Positions 10,746 through 18,078 of a DNA stretch of 18,283 nucleotides are shown here, in pieces. Within the stretch, counting starts at the first letter, position 1; each line of letters begins with the position of its first letter. The translations under genes and the position numbers were made by a program. The notes under the pieces are model-generated. The model saw nothing but the letters and a program-made list of their open reading frames with translations, did no database searches and was not told where the DNA came from. The DNA comes from Euperipatoides rowelli (taxonomy: Eukaryota > Onychophora > Udeonychophora > Euonychophora > Peripatopsidae). The stretch lies in the NCBI GenBank assembly GCA_003024985.2, contig PXIH01S0010410.1. One strand, written 5' to 3'.

Positions 10746-10917
10746 AAAATGTGTATAGTATGTAAGTTATATTTTGTGCATTAAAAGTTTAATTGGCTGT
10801 CCTTTGGAAATGGTACGTGATAGAGCATTTCAGTTTGCAGATTTGTATTCAGCAACCCAAAATTACTAAAATCACCTATTTTGATTCAGAGGGCAGAAAA
10901 AAAAATGTTATGCAGTG

Positions 10918-11365
10918 AGACTCATCAAATGGCTTGCATACATAAGTTGACATGATTTTACCTGGCTTGGTTGTTTTCCCTCTGTTGCCAAATGGAGATC
11001 TATGTGCTTTACCATAAATGCAGGGTTCACAGGGACACCTGTTTAACTTAAAATTACTACAAAAATATATTTTAAGGTTTGTTTTAATGTGGAGTTTGTC
11101 TTGATGACCCCATCTCTCATGATATAGTTGTAGTATAGAGGTGCTTGTGACTATTTCATTTATTTCATGTTCAGGCAAATTGGGCTGAAAGTTGCTTTAC
11201 ATAAGGACCCATTTGCCTCACAAGTTCCATAAACCAACTCTTCATTATTAACTTTGATCCAGCATTCTGTAGCTGATGATTTCAATTCACTATTGGGATT
11301 TCTGTCTTGGGCTGCTAAAATCGAGAACAAATCTTTGGAGATTTGAGGAACATTTCATATATCTT
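10918..11365 (-). pseudogene. copia: GAG-pre-integrase zinc domain and integrase start
   Basis: The minus strand from about 11360 reads SKDLFSILAAQDRNPNSELK and ECWIKVNNEELVYGTCEANG (11210-11265). It then reads LPEHEINEI, LYHERWGHQDKLHI and CPCEPCIYGKAHRSPFGNR: the His/Cys zinc finger (H...H, C-x2-C) that precedes copia integrases. The integrase core begins at MSTYVCKPFDES (about 10919-10957). The residue normally Asp in STDVCGP is Tyr here, so the first catalytic Asp is lost. The reading is cut at the DNA transposon boundary (10917) and continues at 9073. One open stretch of 100 codons (10876-11178) remains. Confidence 0.93.
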
Positions 11366-11800
11366 TCAGCTCAATGTTTTTATTTCTGTTTCTGATTTTT
11401 GACAAGACTTGAATGTTACCATTACAGTTAGAATTTCCTTTCCAGTAGATTTTATTTCACAGGAACTACCAAACTCTCTATAGATAATAAAAAATTTCAA
11501 ACAACTGGTTACATGTTTTGTAGCTCCACTGTCAATCCACCTATTTGTTGGATCTTTATCCATTTGACTTGTTTTTCTACTAATTGACATTAGTGCTACA
11601 CTTGTAGTTGTAATTATTCTTTGAGAAGTGCCAAGCAACCTGTTTTTGGTTGGTCTTCCATCTGCAATCCACTTTTTACAATTTTTGAGCAATGTCTCTT
11701 ATGATTACAACAATTGCAATTGTCAAACTGTTTTGACTTTACTTTGTTTAACCTAGTATAGGTTGATTTAACATCCAACTCAGGTTTTCTTGGTTTTACC
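11366..11800 (-). pseudogene. copia: Gag zinc knuckle and aspartic protease
   Basis: The minus strand holds a CCHC-type knuckle read in two frames: CNCCNHKRHCSK (about 11693-11730), continuing in the other frame as NCKKWIADGRP (near 11650-11685). The protease that would mature the polyprotein follows: NRWIDSGATKHVTSCLKFF (about 11485-11545). Its DSGAT active-site motif is intact, and IKSTGKEILTV lies near 11415-11450. A frameshift inside the knuckle disconnects Gag from protease. Order and spacing match copia, where Gag and Pol form one frame. Confidence 0.92.
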
Positions 11801-12285
11801 ACTAATGCTTCTTGTGCTACTTTATTACTTCTGTATTTTTAGTGAAATTTGTTTCAAACATGGAGAGTTGCATTGTTAACTCATCAAATGTTTTGTTCTC
11901 ATTTTTGCTTAATAACATCCAACTGGATTGAAATGTTTTAAATTTGGATGGCAAAACATATAGTGTTTTACATACTAACATTAGATCTGGTAGGGTGTTG
12001 TCACCTTTAGCTTTGAGCCCCAGTATTTAACTCATTCCATAGTCCTTTTAGTTTTTCTATATTAGTGGAGACATCTTCACCTTGTATCCAACTGAACTCA
12101 ATGGAAATCTTTAAAAGATGATCTTTGGAAGTTGCTTCAAACTGCTTTTTTTTTTACCTTACCATCTATAACATCTAAGAAATCCTTCATGGTAAGTAAT
12201 CCACCAAATCTCTAATTTTTCTTTTCCATATTTGCCAGTCAGATAACCTGATAACTGTTTAATATGTTTCACTAAATCCATTCTA
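11801..12285 (-). pseudogene. copia gag, broken by several frameshifts
   Basis: Gag would form the virus-like particle around the element's RNA. It probably starts at ATG 12282 with MDLVKHIKQLSG, the usual copia Gag opening. A frame change then gives DWQIWKRKIRDLVDY (near 12200-12245), another gives YHEGF (near 12190), and a third DVIDGKV (near 12155-12175). Later pieces include HLLKISIEFSWIQGEDVSTN (about 12063-12122), CKTLYVLPSKFKTFQSSWML (about 11920-11978) and KNENKTFDELTMQLSMFETN (about 11859-11918). This is the Gag-polypeptide domain of LTR copia type. A ten-A run at 12146-12155 is one frameshift site. Confidence 0.88.
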
Positions 12286-12328
12286 CTTACCAGAGCTTTC
12301 AAATTAATTATAAACCTTGTCTCTATTC

Positions 12329-12404
12329 TAATATTAAACACAAAATCCAAACAGGTTATGCCTGCCTGGTTCCATAACCTGTTTGGATTTTGCGTTTAAT
12401 ATTA
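12329..12404. repeat. Near-perfect 32-bp palindrome across LTR edge and primer site
   Basis: The left arm 12329-12360 and right arm 12373-12404 are inverted copies matching at 31 of 32 bases, with a 12-nt spacer (CCTGCCTGGTTC). The right arm contains the inner end of the 5' LTR and half of the primer-binding site. The left arm is an inverted second copy of the same LTR end placed in the leader upstream of gag. The arms are more alike than the two LTRs are to each other. Confidence 0.95.
12364..12379 (-). other. Primer-binding site, internal initiator tRNA-Met (half-tRNA) type
   Basis: Directly inside the 5' LTR, after AAACA, the minus strand reads GGTTATGGAACCAGGC. Drosophila copia has GGTTATGGGCCCAG at this place, complementary to the anticodon stem-loop of initiator tRNA-Met, so priming uses a cleaved tRNA half rather than the tRNA 3' end (known for copia). 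Here GG is replaced by AA in the middle. Whether this is decay or a family variant cannot be told from one copy. Confidence 0.75.
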
Positions 12405-12519
12405 ATTTTAGCAAAACAGAGACATTCTAACAGAACCTGTAAATCATAAATGTATTAAAGCAGGGCTTTTTATTACAAAAAGAACATTATTCTAACTTAA
12501 GAGCTGTACAACACTATCA
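12380..12519 (-). repeat. 5' LTR of the copia element
   Basis: This is a 140-bp partner of 6519-6656, with the same TG...CA ends (plus strand TGTTTGGATTTTG to CTATCA). It is separated from gag by the primer-binding site and about 90 bp of leader. In element orientation it starts TGATAGTGTTGTACAGC and contains an AATAAAAAG-like stretch (minus of 12464-12472) that may serve as a polyadenylation signal. Confidence 0.92.
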
Positions 12520-13214
12520 CTGTTTAAGACTTGGTGTTATCTGTTATCTAATGACAGTTTATATAAGCTTTAATTAACATTTGCAAACTATTTTAACAAA
12601 ACATAGGTAAACCCTATTCATCTCCAGAGGATGATGGGCTTAGTGACATTATTGGAAAGAGATACAGTATATGAACTTATTGGATAAACTCATAAAATAG
12701 TTTAGTAGTGAGGTCACATAATTGAACTACTTTATCATTTCTTTCTTAGGGATATGCAAAGTATTAAAGTGTTCAGAAAGTCTAGCAAGACAAATATTCG
12801 AATCAAAGTTGATAGAGTCAACAAGGAAAATATACCCCAAAGGGTTTGAGACAAGTTGATGACTTAAATATGTCAATTATACTTCAAAAATTAAAATCTT
12901 TGTTTTAATGCCCACAAGTGAAGATGAATGGGGTGCTTTTCATAATTGTTGTCAGGAAAGGAGGGTATAACCACCTTAAAATTTAGGATAGTAGCACTTT
13001 ACAGACCTATTCCAAAATATATAACTTCTCCAGTAGCCTTTGATAGTTTACTTTATAATCAATTTAAAAAGTGTGTTCAAAACGAATTTAAAATTAATTT
13101 AGCCTATTTAAATCTGAAAAAAAAAAAAGGATATAAGTAATACAGGATGTTAAAATTAAGTATGGAAAGGAAATAGAAAGTGAATAACATTATTTGTGAA
13201 AGTAATAATGTAAA
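12520..13214. other. AT-rich DNA right of the copia element, unassigned
   Basis: I see no recognisable gene. Short coding-like words occur on the plus strand (SSPEDDGLSDIIGKR at about 12615-12665; RKSSKTNIRIKVDRVNKENI at 12776-12835), but no family or continuous frame emerges. The open frame 12946-13140 has a low-complexity lysine end and no supporting motif. This region may continue whatever the copia element interrupted, but the two flanks do not join into one readable frame. Confidence 0.4.
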
Positions 13215-13430
13215 CACAGTCCCAACATAATGGTCCAGTCAGTAGCGATGCTGACTGAATCCTGAATCCGTGTCAAGACACATACTGGGATTATCACAGG
13301 TTTGTGTTCCAGTGTCCCAGCTGAGCTGCTAATGGAACGGTTGTCCCTCCCCCTGGCTTCTACCACCTTGCCAGTGTTTTTTAACCAAGTATGTCGGCTC
13401 AGAAAAGGAACCTGGTATCTAAATCACTCT
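13215..13430 (+). mobile_element. Possible second tRNA-type SINE family (weak)
   Basis: A GC-richer island in AT-rich DNA starts with a tRNA-like head: A-box-like TGGTCCAGTCAGTAGCGATG (13231-13250) and a weak B-box-like CGTGTCAAGACAC (13269-13281). A body with CCCTCCCCCTGGCTTCTACC (about 13346-13365) follows, ending near 13430. No target duplication or clear tail was found. The head resembles the minus-strand fragment near 3837-3885. It could also be an unrelated old repeat. Confidence 0.4.
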
Positions 13431-14924
13431 AGAATACTCTGTATACTAAAATTAAAAATGGATTTCCTGTGAATAACAGGAAATTTATTTTTAAAATTAA
13501 TAATTTAAGCACACAAACAGACATATAAAGTGCAAGTCAGATACTAATGTTAATCAGAAGGGCAAAAAAAAGTAATTACTTGCATTGTATGTGATATATG
13601 TAAAAGGGCTACCCGTCTAAGGCATGTTGGTATAAGGATAAAATAAAACAAAAATATCTTAGTTTGTAAAATCTGTTGGAGAAATAGTCATGATGTTGAC
13701 AGAGCTGGTACAACACATCAAAAGGAAGACAAAAAAGTAACAGACACAATCTATCTTGAAGTCATTGGATAATAGTCAGTAATAGTAATATTTTCTTAAA
13801 AATAAAATAAACTGATGATTAATTAAATATACTTACCAAGTAATGAGATAGACCTGGAATAAAGCAAAAGAAAAAAGGATCGTTCGTTTTTTTTTTTTTA
13901 AATTTTATTAAATAAACTATGTAGTGGTACAGTAATCCAAATCAGTCAGTTGTCATATTTATAAATAATATTATTATTGTAATGACGTAATAAACAAAAC
14001 TTGAACAATATTATTGCAAAGCTAGGCCTGTATTGTTAAAATCTATTGAGAAAAAAAGTAATTAAAAATGATGATCATTAGTATACTCCATCACTACTTC
14101 TTCTCCACCCCTCTCCTTCAACTTCTTGTATCCCACAGTTCAAATCATAGCATCAAACATAGTCGATACCTTACTGGTGCAGGTAGCTAGAAGGCTGTGC
14201 AGTTCTCAGAAACTAGAAATCACAGGTTCGGAAACTGCTACAGACATGGATGCAGATGTTTTTCTGGGCAATATACCTTTAATAGCTCTTCAGGCGAAGG
14301 TTTAGCTAACATTAGGCTTTTTTTTATTTAAGAACATCAACAATCACTATTTATATTGCTTATTAATATTATTTAACTAGAAATAAACATTTGATATCCA
14401 GTTTGCTACACAAAGCATTATTCTAAAATCCTTAATAACATAATTAAATTACATTTTTGCCCAAAACTAAAAAGAAATACCTTGATATGTTTGCATTCTG
14501 TAGCACTAATCTAATTTAAGTTGTAACATAAAAATTACAATGCATTCTTGATTAATAAAAAAGTAGAAATAAATAACTGTATTTTCATATGCTTTCCTAA
14601 CCATAGACTGTTGACAGACAACATAATGTTACCTTCTTACACATACAAACTTATACCATACCGCAACACCATGATGCTAAATACTAGGAACTTCTACAGT
14701 AATATTATGTTATTACCACCTACCATGTCAGTAACATTATGTTATGTATAAAAAGTACTATAGAATAAATAGGATGGAGGCTTAATTAATATTGGCAGAA
14801 GAGAGAAGAGATCCTTGAAGTATTGAATTCTCTAAATACATGAAGAGTGAATGAATTTTATTATTCAATATAGTACTTCTTTTATTTTTGATCAGAGATA
14901 TTAACAACCTAGTGATAACATTGT
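13431..14924. other. AT-rich DNA, nothing assigned
   Basis: No coding family is recognised; the open frame 14548-14751 has no protein-like motif. Small structures only: a 9-bp hairpin at 13462-13484 (ATTTCCTGT, loop GAATA) and a 12-bp inverted repeat ACATAATGTTAC (14621-14632) / GTAACATTATGT (14731-14742). A T-run lies at 13886-13898. Confidence 0.55.
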
Positions 14925-15480
14925 CACCAATATAATACATAACAAATCCAAGTAATTAGCATCAACATTAAACACTTTGCACCAATCAACCATAAACAAC
15001 CAAATATCTTGCCTTGATTGAACATTTTAGTAAAACTTCTCAATCCAGTGTTCAAACTAATTCATAGATCAACTGTTTTCACATTTTCAGCTGGACATGA
15101 TTCATTTGAAGACTAGCAGGAGGGTTAACTTACATTGGAATAGTTTATACAGAGATCTAGTACATTTAATTAATTTAAATTTAAGATTGATGATCAAATT
15201 CATATTAGTAAACCAAAACATACATTTGGCAAGGGTTATTTAGCTAATTGGACAGAAGAATTATTTAACATCTCTGAAAGAATACAAGTGCTCCTCCAGG
15301 TATAATGGATTGGAATTGGGAAGCCAATGATAGTACATTCTATGAAGAAGAACAACATTGTAGTAAAAGATCCGAATGCTTATATCAAAATTTAAAAGAT
15401 TTTAGAGCAAGAAAAAAAGAGGGCATATTATTTAATCAAGTGGAGAGAATTCTCCCGCTTCAATTGAATAACTAAATCTG
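14925..15480 (+). pseudogene. Polinton/Maverick-type integrase, C-terminal remnant
   Basis: Polinton integrases are retroviral-like DDE enzymes that insert these large virus-like DNA transposons. Visible on the plus strand are INIKHFAPIN (about 14961-14990), IHRSTVFTF (near 15062-15089), WNSLYRDLVHLIN (15137-15175), then FKIDDQIHISKPKHTFGKGY (15182-15241) and LANWTEELFNIS (15242-15277). This is the SH3-like segment typical of the C-terminus. After a frame change come FYEEE (near 15340) and VVKDPNAYIKI (15362-15394). The final words YYLIKWREF (15427-15453) and TKSD resemble a chromodomain. It resembles C. elegans F54H12.3-type proteins (from memory). The catalytic core upstream is not readable, and stops and frameshifts make it dead. 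Confidence 0.75.
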
Positions 15481-15484
15481 ATTA

Positions 15485-15860
15485 AAAAAAATATGACACA
15501 TTTCTATTTGATATTAATTTACTGTTTAATAGTTATATGGAATATTATCCTTATAATAAACCACAAAGTTTTAAAACAAAACTTTAAAACTCTGATCTTT
15601 TCAAAGAAAACTAGAAGTAGCTTTAGTAGACATTTAATGTCTTTATACATGGAATACTATACAAGAAGATTCTTATATGCGAATTGCTCTTACCTGAGTA
15701 GCAAGTGAGCTCAATATTAATTATGGTAATTTTTTTTTTTTATGGATTTAGATTTTTTTAAAATTTTTTTAAAATTCCTCCTGGTATGCAGGCTACAGTA
15801 GTACAACTGAGATTATTAAAGTGATGAATGAGGTTTTGAAAAAAAAATAATGACTAGTTT
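15485..15860 (+). pseudogene. Polinton-associated protein remnant next to the integrase
   Basis: Just after the integrase the plus strand reads MTHFYLIL (15493-15516), then in another frame YMEYYPYNKPQSFKTKL (15533-15583), then in a third KLEVALVDI (15610-15636). IPPG lies at 15776-15787, and after further frame changes KVMNEVLKKK (15819-15848). These words in this order match the N-terminus of an invertebrate protein family found beside Polinton integrases (recalled, not searched), probably part of the structural module of the element. Several stops and frameshifts separate the pieces, so this is a fossil. The open frame 15493-15708 covers it only partly and in mixed frames. Confidence 0.55.
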
Positions 15861-16240
15861 AGTTTCAAAATTCAACCCCATAGTTTTAAATAAAGCATGT
15901 CTAAAAACACTGGAACACTATGTTGGAAAGGTGTTGAATATCATATACTTAGTTTATAATTTACACAAAATATTTGTCATATCTTAGGTTAAGATGTGAC
16001 CTAAAGATATAAAGCTGATGATATGATACATTGTTATTTAAATGAATGGAATGTTTCTAAAAATGAACTTACAAGTAAATATTCCAGTCATATAAATAAA
16101 GGAATGTTTACATTACTAAGTAAGTACTCACTTCATATACACCTAGCTGTTTCTAGAATGAATGTTGTTCAGATAAGGGGACTCAGAACTTGACCTATGT
16201 AGCAATTTGCCTACACGCTGGAATGGATATCATTATAAGT
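15861..16240. other. AT-rich DNA right of the Polinton remnant
   Basis: No recognisable protein words. It may still belong to the decayed Polinton element, since the neighbouring protein family is normally several hundred residues long, but I cannot support that from the sequence. No inverted terminal repeat of a Polinton was found in the window. Confidence 0.4.
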
Positions 16241-16740
16241 CTAAAGAACAATTATGCCTGAACATGTTGAGTCCAAATGAAATGGTTGGCTGACGAGATA
16301 GTGGTAGTTCACTAAATAAGCCCTTTCCTGGCATACTCTGATCTTCCTGTGTTTTTTCTGAGATGGCTTCTTGGAGTCTCCTCTTCCTGATAAGAGAGTG
16401 GAATTTGTGTTTCTATATTGCACTTTTGCTGGTTGGGGTCTGAGGGGTATGTCTTTAAGTGGCCTCTGGCATTACAGCCTAGCAAGCTTTATTTGTGAGA
16501 GTCTGGATAAAGTGTGAGTGAGGCCTCTGTAATGGCCTAGGGTCACTGCTGGATAACTTGTTCCCCACCCTGTTGTATGGCCAGAGAGGTAATTGGGAAT
16601 GGAGCCTAGGTTTTTTTTGCACAGGTTCTCTCTTGAGGGAGGAGCCCTGGGGGGTCATCTGGTCACAAGTTCTTGTTCTATTTGTGCTTTGGGAACTTTT
16701 GATGGAATAGGGCATTCTGAATTGTGCCAGAGGCTTGATA
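16241..16740. other. GC-richer block, unassigned
   Basis: Base composition changes sharply to nearly balanced, and both strands lose the A/T runs. On the minus strand two open stretches (16241-16423 and 16479-16715) lie close together, but the translations show no family I know. The segment contains AATAAA followed by GCTTGCTAGG on the minus strand (near 16490), as in the R region of an LTR or a gene's 3' end. A repeat copy, a solo LTR or part of a host transcript are all possible. Confidence 0.4.
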
Positions 16741-17003
16741 ACTATTCATGAAGAAAGATCATTTTAACAAAGTCAAAGTATGTAGGAAAAAATAAGAATA
16801 CTGGTTTACTTTTGTGTTTGGGAGTTTACTCTGGCAACATCCTGGCACAGGTGGTAAAAGCTTACAAATAGTTCTGGTCTGAAAATTGCCTATTATAGTT
16901 TATGTTTTCCCAAGTGATAGCATGTTCAATATAGAGGATTGATGATAGCCCTTAGATGATCCCAACATCAGAAGTTGAGATCACAGTCTGCTGGAGGACT
17001 TAC
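16741..17003. other. Unassigned spacer
   Basis: No coding, RNA or repeat signal seen. If the candidate exon at 17004 is real, the right end of this stretch would be its intron, starting GTAAGT on the minus strand. Confidence 0.4.
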
Positions 17004-17071
17004 CTCGGCCGTCTGACTCTTGTTGAACATGCTGTCATTGGAATCTGCTGTCACTGGAAATTCATTTGGCC
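17004..17071 (-). other. Candidate host exon end with consensus splice donor
   Basis: On the minus strand the reading FPVTADSNDSMFNKSQTAE ends at GCCGAG followed by GTAAGT (plus strand ACTTAC, 16998-17003), a perfect consensus 5' splice site. The segment has a locally coding-like composition and an ATG (Met-Phe-Asn-Lys) that would allow a short first coding exon. No good 3' splice site lies upstream, so the right boundary is only where the frame closes. I do not recognise the protein. Chance occurrence is quite possible. Confidence 0.25.
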
Positions 17072-17770
17072 CTCATGTGTGCATGGTTCATATGTCTTTG
17101 TTATCATAACCTGATCAGTTCTACATGTTTTTCCTTTTATTTTAAATTCTTAAAGATTAAAATAAGATAGAGATCGCCTCATTAATCCTACCTTTTGAAC
17201 CTATCATCTTCCTTCCTTTTCATTCCCACCCCATCAACAACATTCCAGGGTGTCAACATGCACTTAATAAAAATTAAAACCCTGCACTGAAATGTTTGTG
17301 TGTACTGATAAGACTCACAATATTTTATCATATGCCTGCCAAACACTGAGATTCCTTCCTCCACCTACTTCTTCATTTGGGATGTGACTCCTTAGTCTGA
17401 AATTTGCAGGATTCACTGGGAATTACTGTAATCCTTTCCTGGGGAGACACATTAGCTTGGCTCTCTTCAGAGGAGTTTGTATTCCCGCTCCTCTCCCCTC
17501 TACTTTCCTGCCCTGGGGTAGCCAGATATGGATGGAGGAGCTCTTCAGATTACATTCTCACCACCATATATATAGATTCGTTTTGATTATCATGAAGTTT
17601 ATCATTGGTTTCTCCTGTATTAAAGAAAAAGTACATGCATAATATAGAAACAAATTTAGTCTTTCATATGTCTTCTGTCATTCTGCAGATTTCTATCTGT
17701 ATTAACCCTTCATCTATTTTTACTCTTTGACTATTAATAAAAAGTCTTTATTCTTTGCACTCTGACTTAG
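17072..17770. other. Unassigned region with pyrimidine tracts
   Basis: No recognised gene or repeat. A pyrimidine tract ending CATTCCAG (about 17205-17248) and the region before 17770 look like splice acceptors on the plus strand. The two overlapping plus-strand open frames at 17404-17642 have no conserved motif. AATAAAAAGTCTTTATT (17737-17753) is a small A/T hairpin including a poly(A)-type hexamer. Confidence 0.4.
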
Positions 17771-17800
17771 GGGCCCAGTACAGACCACCTTGCTACCCAG
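17771..17800 (+). other. Candidate 30-nt microexon
   Basis: A pyrimidine-rich stretch ending GACTTAG (to 17770) is followed by 30 nt without a stop in any frame, then CCCAG|GTGGGAGT at 17800/17801, an acceptable 5' splice site. Its length is a multiple of three, as for the next candidate at 18043-18078. The translation in frame 0 is GPSTDHLATQ, which I do not recognise. An LTR-like R/U5 region is an alternative reading of the AATAAA just before it. Confidence 0.25.
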
Positions 17801-18042
17801 GTGGGAGTATCCCTAACAAAGAGGCAGGATGTCTACAACCTAACTCTTACTACATAAACCCACTATGCCTCAACCCTCTAATAATCTAGAGGTGAAATTA
17901 TCCTTTTTTGATCGATTTCGTGATTTTGATACAACCTCTGTAAGCCCTTCTGTATTGATGAAAATAGATGACCAGATGTTAAAAATGCTGTAAAAGGAAG
18001 TTATTGCATCCATTTTTTAGACACTGCTATTTTTTATTTCAG
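17801..18042 (+). other. Possible intron containing a short ORF
   Basis: This is the stretch between two candidate microexons; it starts GTGGGAGT and ends with a strong acceptor tract TATTTTTTATTTCAG. It holds a 42-codon ATG frame (17865-17993, starting MPQPSNNLEVKLSFFDRF), which has a reasonable amino-acid composition but no known motif. The ORF and the splicing model are alternatives. Confidence 0.25.
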
Positions 18043-18078
18043 CAAGTCGATTGCACAGAAATCAATGTTGTAATGAAG
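18043..18078 (+). other. Candidate 36-nt internal exon
   Basis: This is the best splice-site pair in the window: acceptor TATTTTTTATTTCAG (ending 18042) and donor AATGAAG|GTAAGA (18078/18079). The 36 nt read QVDCTEINVVMK in frame 0, with one other stop-free frame. No family can be assigned from 12 residues. If real, a plus-strand host gene continues beyond the right edge of the window. Confidence 0.4.

Larger units (their letters stand above)
9068..10923 (+). mobile_element. DNA transposon with CACTGCA inverted repeats, inserted in copia integrase
   Basis: The copia integrase reading stops at PFDES (minus strand, right edge) and resumes at FQKKRY (left edge), which places an insertion exactly between 9074 and 10917. 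The insert's ends are inverted repeats: left CACTGCAGAACACAATTTTT (9074-9093) and right, reverse-complemented, CACTGCATAACATTTTTTTT (10917 leftwards), 16 of 20 matching. The flanks are AGATCC (9068-9073) and AGACTC (10918-10923), a plausible 6-bp target duplication with two changes. CACTG ends suggest a CACTA/CMC-like superfamily, but the duplication length is not typical for it. It carries a plus-strand transposase-like pseudogene and a SINE. The superfamily is unresolved. Confidence 0.8.
6519..12519 (-). mobile_element. Degenerate Ty1/copia LTR retrotransposon, nested insertions
   Basis: A full-length but dead copia element lies on the minus strand. From right to left it has the 5' LTR, primer-binding site, gag, zinc knuckle, protease, GAG-pre-integrase, integrase, reverse transcriptase, RNase H and 3' LTR. 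This integrase-before-RT order defines Pseudoviridae/copia. Without the DNA transposon at 9074-10917 (plus its duplicated target) it would be about 4.15 kb, short for the family and similar to GalEa-like copia of aquatic invertebrates (from memory). Every domain carries frameshifts and stops. The LTRs are about 90% identical by eye, so the insertion is old. No 5-bp target duplication is visible: ATAGT precedes 6519 and CTGTT follows 12519. Confidence 0.93.

Noticed and set aside
14548-14751. 67-codon plus-strand open frame near the Polinton remnant.
   Set aside because: No motif of any Polinton protein, and it contains the inverted-repeat words; likely chance.
17865-17993. 42-codon ORF starting MPQPSNNLEV, possibly the gag start of an LTR element after an LTR-like stretch at 17600-17850.
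   Set aside because: No LTR partner, primer-binding site or gag motif could be seen; kept only as a note within the possible intron.
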